64,000 nt of DNA, from contig OX243815.1 in the NCBI GenBank assembly GCA_945859605.1, positions 38,048,165 to 38,112,164 on the forward strand, read 5' to 3'. Made by a program: the position numbers and the translations under genes. The notes beneath the pieces were generated by a model. The model had not been told where the DNA came from, ran no database searches, and worked only from the letters and a program-made list of their open reading frames with translations. Shown here piece by piece: positions 53,610 to 63,657 of the stretch. This DNA is from Lumbricus rubellus. Lineage: Eukaryota > Annelida > Clitellata > Crassiclitellata > Lumbricidae. Each line of letters begins with the position of its first letter. The stretch's first letter is position 1.

Positions 53610-54072
53610 GCTACTCTTTGTTTTATAATAGCTAAATCCGGAGTATAGAAATCCGCCATAAAGTGGACAATTGTCGCGTCGCTTGTCACTTCTGCCTGTG
53701 TTTCATTAAAAGTTGTGGCATATCGTGTGACCAACAATACAGCATTATGATGATTTGTTTCAGACTCAAGTGACTACCACTGAAAAAAGAACCATCTCTT
53801 ATCGACTTTCTGATTTTACATGTTGCACAGTACCATCTTCTGCCATCAATACTTCCAACATGTGCATTTATACGGCAGGGTTGGCGACAACTAGTACACA
53901 AAAGACTGTTTCGGATTAGCCCACGGGCAGATAAACCACCGTACACACGCGTCTGCATCACTTATTTCTGGCAACAAAGAAGCAAAGTTCCAGATTTCAT
54001 TTCTTGCTTGTGCTGGAAGTATTGTATTACGCGGCACAATTTCCGTTGGGCCGCGAGGTCTGCCTGCCATGT
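53610..54072 (-). pseudogene. ISXO2/Merlin-like transposase N-terminal half
   Basis: ATG at 54070-54072, MAGRPRGPTEIVPRN. After a frameshift near 53945, ARGLIRNSLLCTSCRQPC, then RRWYCATCKIRKSIRDGSFF and SGSHLSLKQIIIMLYCW. Paired CxxC and the SIRxGSFFxxSxLxL block define the N-terminal region of this family. Further down in another frame SDATIVHFMADFY fits the T(V/I)xxWxxFxR block. No catalytic block is present. Confidence 0.7.
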
Positions 54073-54186
54073 TTGTACTGTCAAGTAATTATTTATTTAT
54101 TGTAAACAGACGCAAGGCAGACGACAGGAAAGTACAGTAAGTAAGTGTATACATTGAAAAATAATTTACGCACCTAAACTGAAGTT

Positions 54187-54560
54187 TTACCGGGAATGTC
54201 TATATGCCACCGGGGCCGATGCTAACAATGCTTTCAAACGGTCGAAGGCCTCGTTGTGTCACGGGTTAAAACGAAATTCATTGTCGACCGCAAGTAATTT
54301 GTGTAATGGCGGCTGTAATTTCGCTGAAATGCGGATAGAAACGCGCTACATAAGTCGCCATGCTTAATACGCGCTGTAGGGCTGCTTGGTCTTTCGCGTA
54401 TGGCATCTGTTGTATTGCCATTACCTTCGTAGGGTCGGGGCGTAAGCCTTCATCAATTGGTCAATTCGTGCCCCATAAATGTGATGGCAGGTCGATTCAG
54501 CTTAAACTTCTTATTCAGCTTCAATCCCTGCGCAAGCAGCGATCGATCAGGGCCATTAAC
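54187..54560 (-). pseudogene. Ty3/gypsy reverse transcriptase C-terminal part
   Basis: Not a long frame because of indels. Minus strand: QGLKLNKKFKLNRPAITFMG (HEL), then EGLRPDPTKVMAIQQMPYA, ALQRVLSMATYVARFYPHFS, and after a shift VDNEFRFNP, a TGA, then HNEAFDRLKALLASAPVAY. These are the thumb/connection blocks of gypsy RT, just before RNase H. Catalytic YxDD is upstream of the preserved part and missing. Confidence 0.72.
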
Positions 54561-55340
54561 CCTGTTTAGCCCAAAGTAACTTCTGGATGTGTAAAAATTA
54601 TTTTCCGTTAAACTGGCATATATTATGGTCTAAGTAGGCTAGACAAAAATCAAAATTTTTGAGGGTTCCCTTTAAAATTTCTGGCTATGTTGCTTATATG
54701 CAACAGCGGGCTTTGCCGGTAGGAACTCTATCACAAACAAAAGACGTGCATAAAAATTGAAGTAGTTTACAATTAGCTTAATTAATAGAAATAATTCGAT
54801 AGAACTATTAATTCTGAGTACGTTGAGCACAAACTTGCGACTAGAACAGAATTATACCATATGAGAAATATTAGGCTTATAAGTCAAATATCTGCAGTCG
54901 GCATGTGGTTTACGACAAAAGTTCATATGGACCTACAATATTTACAAAGTAGGGGAGAGCGGGGCAAGACGCCCATGCTAACGAATATTTGAATTTTCAG
55001 GCATGAAAAATTGATTGAATTAGAAATGAATTGGTGTGGTATACACTGTATGACACTTAACTATTATCACCAAACGACAACACAATACCTCTTCATTTAA
55101 GAATATTTAAACACAAAAAACACATGTCATGAAAGTGGGCATCTTGCCCCATGCATGGGGCAAGATGCCTCTGGGGTGGGCCTTTTGCCCCAATGAAAAA
55201 ACACATGTATAGTTGTATACGTCAAATGAAATTTTAATGATTTATTGTTCAGAATTAAAGCCAAAAACGAAAAGAAAGAACACAACTATCAACGAAAACG
55301 TTAACCATGCTTACTATTTTTGGTATAGACCTTTTGCGTC
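54561..55340. other. no gene; pogo-type terminal sequences
   Basis: gtaggggagagcggggcaag (54950-54969) and the internal repeats ggggcaagatgcc (55140-55175) look like the terminus and subterminal repeats of a pogo-type element; a similar inverted terminus is at 58560-58578. ttaaccctgtttagcccaaa (54555-54574) resembles a piggyBac end but is unpaired. Confidence 0.4.
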
Positions 55341-55790
55341 CTATGAACCTAGCAGTTTTGCTTTTGCTAAATCAGAACATGGTTCCTCAAGGTCTGTGGT
55401 GCAGTAAAAAAAATCGTCTTTGCTGTCTAACTCCACACATTCACCACAGATAAAGAAATCATCATCAAATACGCAGTTTTCTTCAGCACAAACCTCGTGA
55501 AACCAGATTTTACACTTATTACAAGCTATCCACCCAGAGTTCAGTTCAATGTCTGCCACGCTCTGCTCAAGAATCCCACAATCTGGACACCTGGAGCGAA
55601 TGTCTGACTTGTGAAGACCATCAGCTTTCTTCTTTAAATGCTTGTCCTTCCTACGTACTCTTCTTGCTGTAGGCCTGGGCGAACTTGCTTCAGCACACAC
55701 ATTCTCAGGTCTTTGGTTTCTGTCTTCATTGCATATTAGTAGTATTTTTTGTTCTATAAAAGGTGATCCTTTATAAAGGATCATAGGCAT
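55341..55790 (-). CDS. PHD-finger C-terminus of a pogo-type transposase
   Basis: 149-residue frame. A Lys/Arg-rich stretch (RRVRRKDKHLKKK) precedes a Cys4-His-Cys3 finger: CPDCGIL, GWIACNKCKIWFHEVC, then FFICGEC. PHD-like fingers of this form (WxxCxxCxxWxHxxC) sit at the C-terminus of many invertebrate pogo/Tigger transposases. It lies 400 bp downstream of the pogo catalytic ORF on the same strand, so it is probably the tail of that protein, separated by stops and frameshifts. Start codon not meaningful. Confidence 0.65.
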   Translation of the reverse strand: MPMILYKGSPFIEQKILLICNEDRNQRPENVCAEASSPRPTARRVRRKDKHLKKKADGLHKSDIRSRCPDCGILEQSVADIELNSGWIACNKCKIWFHEVCAEENCVFDDDFFICGECVELDSKDDFFYCTTDLEEPCSDLAKAKLLGS

Positions 55791-55901
55791 ACAGCAGAGC
55801 TTTTACTTTGGCAAAAAAAACCATTCTGCCTCAACATAACGACACAAAAAAATCATAATTGTCACAGTGCACTGTTTCTACAGTTGATCAACATTTCTCA
55901 G

Positions 55902-56120
55902 TTACTCCGTGTGGTAGCGCACAAAGCAGTCCTTTGGGTGCAGGCCAACAGGTGCACCGCCACTAGTGCACTTCTGGCAAACAAAGTTCGCCTTCTTCTT
56001 GCAAACATCACACTGTTTTTGCTTGTCGACGTAAAGTGGTAGATGATCTAGAAGGATCTCGGTTGAGTGGTCGCACTTGCTGGAGGAGTCTGGCGATCGA
56101 CCGACACGGTAGTTGCTCGA
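55902..56120 (-). pseudogene. piggyBac cysteine-rich C-terminal domain, orphan
   Basis: Open minus frame ending at a TAA at 55902-55904: LLDHLPLYVDKQKQCDVCKK, then KANFVCQKC, GLHPKDCFVRYHTE. C-x2-C, C-x2-C, then H/C and CFxxYHT is the cysteine-rich domain that ends piggyBac transposases and binds their subterminal repeats. The frame is open from about 56120. It lies between the pogo catalytic ORF and the PHD finger, in a frame different from both. Confidence 0.72.
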
Positions 56121-56175
56121 GTGACAGATGTAGGTTTACTTGGAGAATTATTGATTTCATGTGGCCGCTCTGTGA

Positions 56176-57258
56176 CTAGCGATGCTGCAAAGTATCAGAC
56201 ACCCGTTTACCTGGATTTCTGAGCATCCAGTGGTCAATCTCTCGATTGTAAAAAGTTTTTAATGGACCAAAGAAGGTCACATCAAGAGGTTGTAGTCTAT
56301 GGCTCGTGTGAGGAGGAAGTGTGATCATTGTTATATTATTGGCTCGTGCCAGGTCGATTATCTCGATTGTCTTGTGACTTTGATGACCGTCAAGCAGGAG
56401 CAGGCTTTTCTGTGTTGGCAACGGCTTTACATGTTTGATAAAATGTTCCATGTACTTGATAAATATTTCATTAGTCACCCATCCCTTTGGGGATGGGTAA
56501 CCAATCGCTCCAGGTGGACAGCCCTTCATCAATCTATCATTCATATTCTTACGTCGAAAGAGAAGCATGGGTGGGACATGCACCTCACTTGCACTCATTG
56601 CGCAAACGATTGTCGTAGTCATTCCTTTCTCTGCACTGACAGCTTTTCCAACTTGTTTCAATCCACGCTTCGCAAAAATTTTCCCAGGTTTTTGCACCGT
56701 TGTTATGCCAGACTCGTCCACATTGAATATTTGATGTACACTATAATCTTTTTTCTCAAACTCCTCCCTGAGCAACTCATAAAATTTGTTTACTTGCACG
56801 CGGTTGAAACCAGTCATGCGGGACATACTTGTTGCTTCGGGACTACATAAACTGAGTTCAGTATGGCGTCTCAGGAATGAAAAGGCCCACTCTTTCCCTG
56901 CCGTTTGCATAGTTTTCGAAAATGGATGCGGAATATTGTTATTTTCAGCAAGTTGGAATGCAAGTCGTCGGAGATCTACAACTGACAACCCGTAGCATCG
57001 TCTCTGCATTTCTAGAGCATAATCGACCAATTCCCGATCAAATGCACTGTCAAACACTGGCCTGAAGCGCCCGAGACTAGTTGGTTGATGCTTAACATTC
57101 TTCAAACGTTTTATCAGCAGCGTCGGCCTTGGTATACCGTATTGTTTGCTTGTTTTCCTTTTAGAAAGTTGACCACTGGTTATAGCATTCAACGCTTCTT
57201 GCATCGCTTCCTGTGTGTACGATGCTCTATGCGTCTTTCTTACGTATATTCTTCCCAT
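56176..57258 (-). CDS. pogo-type transposase, near intact
   Basis: 360 codons. ATG at 57256-57258 chosen (MGRIYVRKTHRASYT) because it starts the conserved domain and an acceptor-like tgttctgtttcttag lies 10 bases upstream; the frame itself is open 22 codons further. HTH_psq/CENP-B-type DNA-binding region about residues 12-60 (SGQLSKRKTSKQYGIPRPTL), second helix-turn region to about 160 (GKEWAFSFLRRHTELSL), then DDE core: IFNVDESGITTVQKPGK (first Asp), KSLLLLDGHQSHKTIEI (second) and HRLQPLDVTFFGPLK (third). All three Asp are present. It ends at LQHR; the expected linker is open in a shifted frame and PHD finger follows at 55341-55790. Terminal repeats are discussed at 54561 and 58503. Confidence 0.88.
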   Translation of the reverse strand: MGRIYVRKTHRASYTQEAMQEALNAITSGQLSKRKTSKQYGIPRPTLLIKRLKNVKHQPTSLGRFRPVFDSAFDRELVDYALEMQRRCYGLSVVDLRRLAFQLAENNNIPHPFSKTMQTAGKEWAFSFLRRHTELSLCSPEATSMSRMTGFNRVQVNKFYELLREEFEKKDYSVHQIFNVDESGITTVQKPGKIFAKRGLKQVGKAVSAEKGMTTTIVCAMSASEVHVPPMLLFRRKNMNDRLMKGCPPGAIGYPSPKGWVTNEIFIKYMEHFIKHVKPLPTQKSLLLLDGHQSHKTIEIIDLARANNITMITLPPHTSHRLQPLDVTFFGPLKTFYNREIDHWMLRNPGKRVSDTLQHR

Positions 57259-57609
57259 GATTGTCTTGGTCCTAAGAAACAGAACATGAAACTGGAGATG
57301 ATTTGTTAGGCCTATGCCTACCATGAAGTTACGCTGCAGCCTTATTGAGCATTTAAATGTCAGCTACATGTATAGGCAGGAAATAATAATAGTCCATAGC
57401 ATACTTAGGCCTATCTGAATAGGCCTACAGGTGGGAAATAAAATGCCAGAAATAAATCAATACCGTGAAGTTAGATTGTATTCATGTAACGTGAGGGAAG
57501 AGTAACATGGGCTGTTAGTTACTCTTACCTACCTCGTTCGAGGTAAGAGTAACAGGTCTGTCACTCTTGCTCCACTTTCGTGGGGTAAGCATAACCGTCT
57601 GTCACTAAT
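57259..57609. other. 5' region of a pogo-type element
   Basis: No gene. gagtaacatgggctg, a ggtaagagtaac/gttactcttacc inverted pair (57518-57552) and tgtcactcttgctcc (57559-57573) are subterminal-repeat-like words also found at 58535-58560. Confidence 0.4.
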
Positions 57610-58166
57610 ATAGAAAGATGGCGCCATGCCTCCCAAGACAATCGTAAAGATGAAGTAGTCTTAGCACGGCTAAGAATAGGTCATACTTACCTCACACATG
57701 CTCATTTACTTAAGAATGAAGTTGCACCACAATGTGTGGGATGCAACTGCCCTTTAACAGTGGAACACATATTGGTGTCATGCGTTGATTTTACAACGAC
57801 AAGGCAAAAATATGATATGGAACAATCACTTTCTAATATTTTTGAACATGTCTCTCCAAAGAAAATTTTGCTGTATTTGAAAGAAATACAACTGTACAAC
57901 AAAGTATAGCAGAAACCCTGAATTAAAAATGACTCGTGACCTGTTTATTGCAGGAATCATATAGTCTTGAACATATTTTAACCTTATTTATTAATTTTAC
58001 TTATATCATGTCTAGAATGCTATAATTATAAGTTTTATCCTATTTATTAACCTCCAAACGTTTTAGTCTAAAATAATGATGTATACTCAATAATCAGGTT
58101 AAGGCACGAAATAGCCAACTCTGTGCTGAAGTGCCGTTAAACCCAATCAATCAATCAATCAATCAC
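57610..58166 (+). pseudogene. 5'-truncated LINE tail (Jockey/R1-like) with (CAAT)n end
   Basis: Plus strand: 88 codons from 57643 to the stop at 57907-57909 reading RKDEVVLARLRIGHTYLTHA and HLLKNEVAPQCVGC, CPLTVEHILVSC, the C-terminal RNase-H/zinc segment of Jockey/R1/I-type ORF2. A 3' UTR of about 230 bp follows, then ccgttaaaccc and (aatc)5 at 58143-58166. Typical 5' truncation. The flanks gtctgtcac and atcactcttg suggest it landed inside the tgtcactcttg repeat of the pogo-type element. One of only two plus-strand coding fragments. Confidence 0.75.
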
Positions 58167-58502
58167 TCTTGTCCAATGATAGACGTGTTTCTCTCTTGCC
58201 CCACTTATAGTGGTACTACAAGAACGACAACGACAACCAATCCCAATATCGCTCACACACGTTCGTGGTGTTTTTGGGTTCCAAGATAATTACCCTTTAT
58301 GATAAATAGCGCATCCTGTTTGTTACCCGTACATTTCTGCAATGATCAACGATTTTCTGTGCATGTGCCAAAAACTGAGATATGGGTTAAAACAGAAAAC
58401 TTACGCTTGATGTCAAAATCGGACGCTTTTTTCACATTTTATTAGTTGCAAACAACTATCACAAAAGAAAGAACATGTAACAAACCCAAAGGCACCAAAA
58501 AT

Positions 58503-59541
58503 TCAGCACTGCCGTTTCTTTATGCGGGGTGATGCTCTTGCCTGACCTGTCACTCTTGTAACACTTCCCCCCTCCCCTACGGACCTATCTAATGGCTGCA
58601 GCTTGTGGGTTGTGTGTGGCGGGAACGACAGGATGGTAATTCCATTTTCCTTAGCAAAGTTGAGAATGTTTATTGCAATGTGTGAAGAATGGTTGTCTAG
58701 ATTCAAGATAACCGGACGCTGGACAGAGCATCGAGTGTGCTGAACAAAGTGCGTCATGTACATCGCAAAAGTTATTTCTGTCATCCAACCTGATTTTTTT
58801 GCCGACCCAGCCAAAAAAGTGTGTCTTGAAGTTCACCCTTGGAAACACAAAAAAGGAGGTAGTACCGTACACGCCAAGGTAACATTCTGACCACGTTCAC
58901 CAGAAGTAACACGGCCGATTTGCTTAGCACCGCGTTTTGCAATAACGTTCTTAGGGCGGTGAACGGTCTCCGGCAGTGTATGCATGACGAGACAGCACTG
59001 TACGGAGATTATCAATGAAATTCTTGACGTTATGTTCATTGAAACTGGTCGCTCTGCTCAGCGATGTAGCCTGAGGTTTACGTATCGCCAGCTGTTGATG
59101 GCGCTTCAGAAATCCGTGAAGCCAGTCTAATCCAGCAGCTTCTGTTTCGCGCCATGTTCGTGGAATCTTGTGAAGGTCCAAATTTGCGACTGGATATTCA
59201 TAGGCGAACTTTCTTACTTCCGTGGTACTGAGTCCATAGTAGATCATACGTGCATGTATAATATACTGCGCCAGTTCCTGTTCATCATTGTCAGTGAAGA
59301 TCTGACGACCATTTCTGTAACCGACCACCGGCAACGGATGACCCATATCTTGAGCCACTTTCAGTTTCTTAAGGTAACGAGTAAGACTAGTATGCGGTAT
59401 CGATAGCTGATTTGCGGCATATCGGACGCTTTTCGAATCATCATTGACTAGTCTCACCGCCTCTTCAAGATCTGCCTGATCAACTCCACGATTGCTTTTT
59501 CTTATGTTATTTCTCATCTTTCTAAAAACTGAAGCCTGCAA
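58503..59541 (-). pseudogene. pogo-type transposase 2, frameshifted and cut at the third Asp
   Basis: Start frame 58951-59541: GVDQADLEEAVRLVNDD and SVRYAANQLSIPHTSLTRYL (HTH_psq), IIHARMIYYGLSTTEVRKFA, LDWLHGFLKRHQQLAIRKPQ, SLSRATSFN. A frameshift near 58970 precedes NVIAKRGAKQIGRVTSGERG; the first Asp block is lost. 58503-58814 resumes: SGWMTEITFAMYMTHFVQH, VILNLDNHSSHIAINI (second Asp), HTTHKLQPLDRSV (third Asp). Immediately after that, the frame runs into gtaggggaggggggaagtgt, a pogo-type terminus, so another element has inserted there. Confidence 0.75.
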
Positions 59542-60135
59542 ACAATACCTAGATCAGATTATTGTTGGCCTAATATAAACCCAAACTCAACAAGAGAAGG
59601 TTCATTAGGCTCATTTATAGAACCAAGTAGGCCTATATGGGTCTAAACCCCCAAGGACCAACAAACCCATAATGAACCCGGTGGACCAACAAACCCCATG
59701 CATAGGCTGTCCAACTAACTCCGCAGGGTGTGATTTTAGTATTTTTCAAATATCTAAAAAAACGATTCAGTCGATAAAAATGAAATTAGGCTATATGCAT
59801 TATAATCCGTATGAAAAATATATCTATAGCATACTAATACCGATTTGGGATCGCACGCGTAGTTTTCAAGCGAGAAAAAAATGTTTGCAATCCGAAATAT
59901 TTCGGTTTCAGCGGTAAAATTTTCTCGTCAACAACACAAGCGTCCTTGACCTCCAGCATAGAATAGATAATGGTTAGAATACTTAATTTAACGTTGGCAA
60001 CGAGTTGTGCTAGACAGTAAGAAGTTCATACAAGCAATTGAGACGTTGGAAGGGGTGACCAACAAACCCCTATGACCAACTAACCCCATCCTACCCTAAA
60101 ACCTGTTAATTTTCTAAACAATGTCAATGTTTAGA
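59542..60135. other. no gene; ccaacaaaccc repeats
   Basis: Three to four ccaacaaacccc/ccaactaacccc words (59660, 59688, 60059, 60078) look like subterminal repeats of a pogo-type element. No coding sequence. Confidence 0.4.
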
Positions 60136-61397
60136 CTACATGACATGTGCATCGTTATGCGTTCTCCAGCCCTGGTTGGAAACAAGCCACTTTTTGCAAC
60201 CTCTGCTGTAAGCAGTTTTGAGCGGGCCAAAAAAAGTACGATCTAGTGGCTGAATTTTATGGCTTGTGTGTGGAGGAATTGAAAGCATAGATATGCCGTT
60301 TGACCTTACAAAGTTCACTGCATCTAGTGTTCTGTGGCTGGCATGGTTGTCAAGCAGTAGAAGAACCTTTTCACTTGAATGAGAATGTATTTTAAAATGT
60401 CCGAGCCACTTGACAAAAGTGTCGCAATCCATCCAGCCGCTCGGCACTGCATAGCCCTGATAACCAGGCGGACTGCCCTTCATCAGTGTTTGAGCCATAA
60501 ATTATACTTTCTTGGAAATACGAAAGCAGGTGGGATGTATGTGCCTGTTGCGCTCATGGCGCAGACTATGGTAATATTTTGCCCTCGTTTGGCCCTCGTC
60601 AACTTGCCTCTGATTTTTTTTTGCAAGTATTTTTCCGGGTTTTTGCACAGTACTCAACCCACTTTCTTCCATATTGTAAATTCTATTTGGTGGAATTTTT
60701 CGGTTTCCAAAACTCATTTTAATAGATTATAAAATTTGCCAACTTGCACCCTATTGAAACCGGTTGCACGTGAGAGAGAAGTCGCCTCGGGTGTTCTTAG
60801 TGAGATCGTTTTATGTCTCCGCAAGAATCCACTCATCCAATCTTTTCCTGCTAATTGCATCACCTTGGAAAATGGAACATCAATGTTGCTTCTTTCTGCA
60901 AGCTGGAAGGCTAATTGTCTAACATCTGTCAAACTTAACCCATAGAATCGCTGCTGCATGTCAATTATGTACTGTAACAGTTCAGTTTCATATTCCTTGT
61001 AATAAAGTTCAGAAACGTTGAGCTTCGGGCACAGTAAAACTTGCTCCAAATCAATTGCCGCAGCTATAATAGTGCCATCTTTTTGAGCCAATTCTTTAAA
61101 ACTCTGCTTTTGTGATCTAGCACCTTCTTTTCTCTTCATGTGCTCATCATATTCTCCTTTCATTGAGCTTTTCTCCGAAGCACTTGAATTTCTGTACTTG
61201 GTACAGAATCCACAGGCATCTTTCTTTGGCTGGTGAAACCCCAAATTGAAGTCTGATTTAAATACGTTTCTGTATAACTTCTCTGATACTGGCTTGGATT
61301 GGCATAACTCAGTGTACAGCAGACAAATCTTTCTTTTATTAAGATGGCTTCCTAGGTATTGCATGCTTGTATTTTTGCGAGTGTAATGAGATTCCAC
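60136..61397 (-). pseudogene. pogo-type transposase 3 with an in-frame foreign N-terminus
   Basis: 60714-61397 is one open frame of 227 codons. Residues 1-130 (SHYTRKNTSMQYLGSHLNKR, then NVFKSDFNLGFHQPKKDACG, FCTKYR, EYDEHMKRKEGARSQKQ) belong to a different transposase-like family. From about residue 131 (YYKEYETELLQYIIDMQQRF) it is a pogo-type transposase: YGLSLTDVRQLAFQLAERS, KDWMSGFLRRHKTISLRTPE. After a frameshift near 60715 come IYNMEESGLSTVQKPGK, with Glu for the first catalytic Asp, and after another near 60500 VLLLLDNHASHRTLDAV and HKIQPLDRTFFGPLK with the other two. It ends near 60136. The foreign N-terminus continues upstream at 61483-62142. Confidence 0.72.
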
Positions 61398-61482
61398 AGA
61401 CGTGAAACTCCTGATATGCTGCTTTACTATCTCGAGGTCACTGTTTGACTTTTTGTGGTCTGGCAGGTGCTTTCCACGTCTG

Positions 61483-62142
61483 TCAGCAACCGTCTGTCAG
61501 CAACCGTCTGTCCGCAACCGTCTGTCCAGTTCCTTGCTTACATTTTAAGCTGCAAATAACAGTCTTTTCACCGATATCAAGAGTTTTAAGAAATACAGCT
61601 TTGCACACTTTTACTTTGTTTTCATCCAATGTAAAATAGTAGCAATATGTTGACTTTCTCCTACTTTGCACAGTCTTGTGTCTCTTTTTGTCCTTCCGTG
61701 TTACATGGGCGCAAATATAATCTCGTTGCCTGGTATGATCGGACATTCTCCAGTAGCTGTTGAAAATCTCATCGCGCTGCTGACTGCTAAGCTTATCGTT
61801 GCAATTGTCTCTTGCGCTGTGGTGCCAGTAGTGCTCAAATATGACGCTTTCTTCCTCTTTCTACTTTCACTTTCAGATAAGTTTGCACTTGTAGTGGCGT
61901 TGGCAATGTCAGCGTTCTCCTGGATTTCTGACGACGGGGGAATCAAGTTATTACACGGACCATACATTACAGTAACTGTAAATTAATAACTTGCCTTGTG
62001 TTTGCTTCTTGCTCACTGGTTTGCAAATCCATTCTGCAATCTTCCTGCTTGCTTTAGGCCTAATAGTAGAAAACCGCTGTGAACGTTTAAAACACGGTCT
62101 TTTATTTTCCGCCATTTTGAAGCTGTAAGTGAAAATCGGCAC
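61483..62142 (-). pseudogene. N-terminal part of the foreign transposase-like family
   Basis: 62142 down: MAENKRPCFKRSQRFS and RKIAEWICKPVSKKQ; then an Asn/Ser-rich linker (61701-61967); then RDYICAHVTRKDKKRHKT, STYCYYFTLDENKVKVCKAV, FLKTLDIGEKTV. RDxIxxHV...Y(F/Y)xxxxxxKVxVCKxxFLxTLxI precedes SHYxRKxTxxxYL in relatives of this widespread unclassified family, so these frames and residues 1-130 of 60714-61397 were one gene. Its catalytic C-terminus is not present here. Confidence 0.6.
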
Positions 62143-62184
62143 GTGACAACAACTGCCTGGCTGCTACTTAGGCTCTATGACCCA

Positions 62185-62400
62185 CAGGATGTTTACGTCC
62201 TTTTGTTACAGTTAGCCAACCGAATGTTGCCTCTCCCACGTACGACCTTCCGCTTTTAATAAATAAGTAATACATTTTGTTGATACATACGACCTTCTGT
62301 TATCCACATTGTGCGCCCAAGCCTGCTGAGTAATTTGGAGTATTTCCTTCACAATTTCACTAATGTGTCAGTGTGGCCTACGTCCTTCTGTTGTGCAATA
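62185..62400. repeat. four copies of tacg(a/t)ccttytgtt
   Basis: tacgtccttttgtta (62191), tacgaccttccgctt (62241), tacgaccttctgtta (62287) and tacgtccttctgttg (62380) in 200 bp just upstream of the foreign transposase-like gene. They look like subterminal repeats, i.e. candidate transposase-binding sites. Confidence 0.6.
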
Positions 62401-62688
62401 GACAAGTTGTTATTATGGGTTGGATTTAGTGTGGTGACTTTATTTATCTTAATTTAGGACTATTGGCTATAACTTTTAAGATGATTATTAGTGCGTGGGT
62501 TGTTTCCTATCAATTGCTTGTGTGTTACTTACGCCTATTATTAATTAGCCTAATAGATTGAAATATTGTTTTTCATTTATTAATTATACTTGTGTTTAAT
62601 TGTTTAATAATAATTGTAAAATTCACTATGGATTGTCTTTCATGTAGATAGCCCCTTAGGTTTAAATTATTACTGAATGAATAGACTT
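62401..62688. other. no gene seen
   Basis: AT-rich, nothing recognised. Confidence 0.3.
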
Positions 62689-63657
62689 CTAAGCAGGTTT
62701 GATCACCCTCCAAGCAGGATCAGCACAGTGACCTTGTGTAATTGTGGATGGCATCAAATGTTCTTCAACGACAGGAGCCGGTGGATCTGGATCAACGCCT
62801 GAATCAGATGTGGCACGAGCAGGATCAGCACAGTGACCTTGTGTACTTGTGGACGGAATCATTAAAGTTTGTTCTTTGCTGACAACAGCATCATTGGATA
62901 CATAAGAAATGAAGGACATACTTCTTTCAGTTATTGTGCTAGGAAGATATGCTGCTTCTGGTACTGCCGATTCTTGAAAAGGAAATATTCCAGTGCCACG
63001 AAATGCTCCTTGACAGTTTTCTACTGTAAAGGCTTTCTTCCAAGATGGTGAAGGCTTTCTTCCAAGATGGATTGAAAATCCTGAAAAATCTCTTCTTTCG
63101 AGCTTACCACCAGCAGCAGTGCGTCTAAACAGTCATTTCTTCAGACCAAGCCTTTTTAAAACTGGAAAACACACCACGATCAAGCGGTTGCAGCCAGTGG
63201 GAGCAGTGACTTGGTAATGCAAAAACGTGAATGTTATTGTGAAGCATCAGTTCCAAAAATTCAATATTATATAGATGTGAATAGTGAGAATCAAGCAGTA
63301 TCATGTGTGGTTTGCCATCAAGTAATCCTGCTGTCTGAAGAAATTTAAGAAACTCATTCCCGAACTCAAGAAACAACTCTTTATTAATGTATCCCTTCTG
63401 ACTGGCTCTAACCAAGGAATCCATAGGTGCTCCATTTGTCCAACCTTTGCCCAAGAGTTTGCCTTTATGGATTACCATGACAGGTGTTGTCTGGCCAACT
63501 GCATTTATTCCTGCTAAGACTGTCGAAGTTTCACCTTTTTCCAGTGCAGTTATATTGTAGCAAGACTCTCCGACATTACCCACAACTTCTGATGCTGTGT
63601 GTTTGTTTTGGCATCCAGTCTCATCAAAATTCCATAAGTGAGAGGGATGGTCTATTA
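62689..63657 (-). pseudogene. pogo-type transposase 4, C-terminal half
   Basis: 63125-63657: HLWNFDETGCQNK (first Asp), VMVIHKGKLLGKGW, KPHMILLDSHYSHLYNIEF (second Asp), PSHCSHWLQPLDRGVFSSFK (third Asp), so the DDD triad is complete. A stop after EEMTV is followed in other frames by SWKKAFTVENCQGAFRGTGI, containing a 22-bp tandem duplication (atcttggaagaaagccttca, 63035-63080), then VPEAAYLPSTITER and a tail with two GHCADPA repeats (62689-62919). The N-terminal half is cut off at 63657 by a hAT MITE. Confidence 0.75.

Noticed and set aside
54554..54574. TTAACCCTGTTTAGCCC as the right end of a piggyBac
   Set aside because: No second end or piggyBac core in range fits it, and it lies at the edge of a gypsy RT fragment. 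Kept only as a remark.
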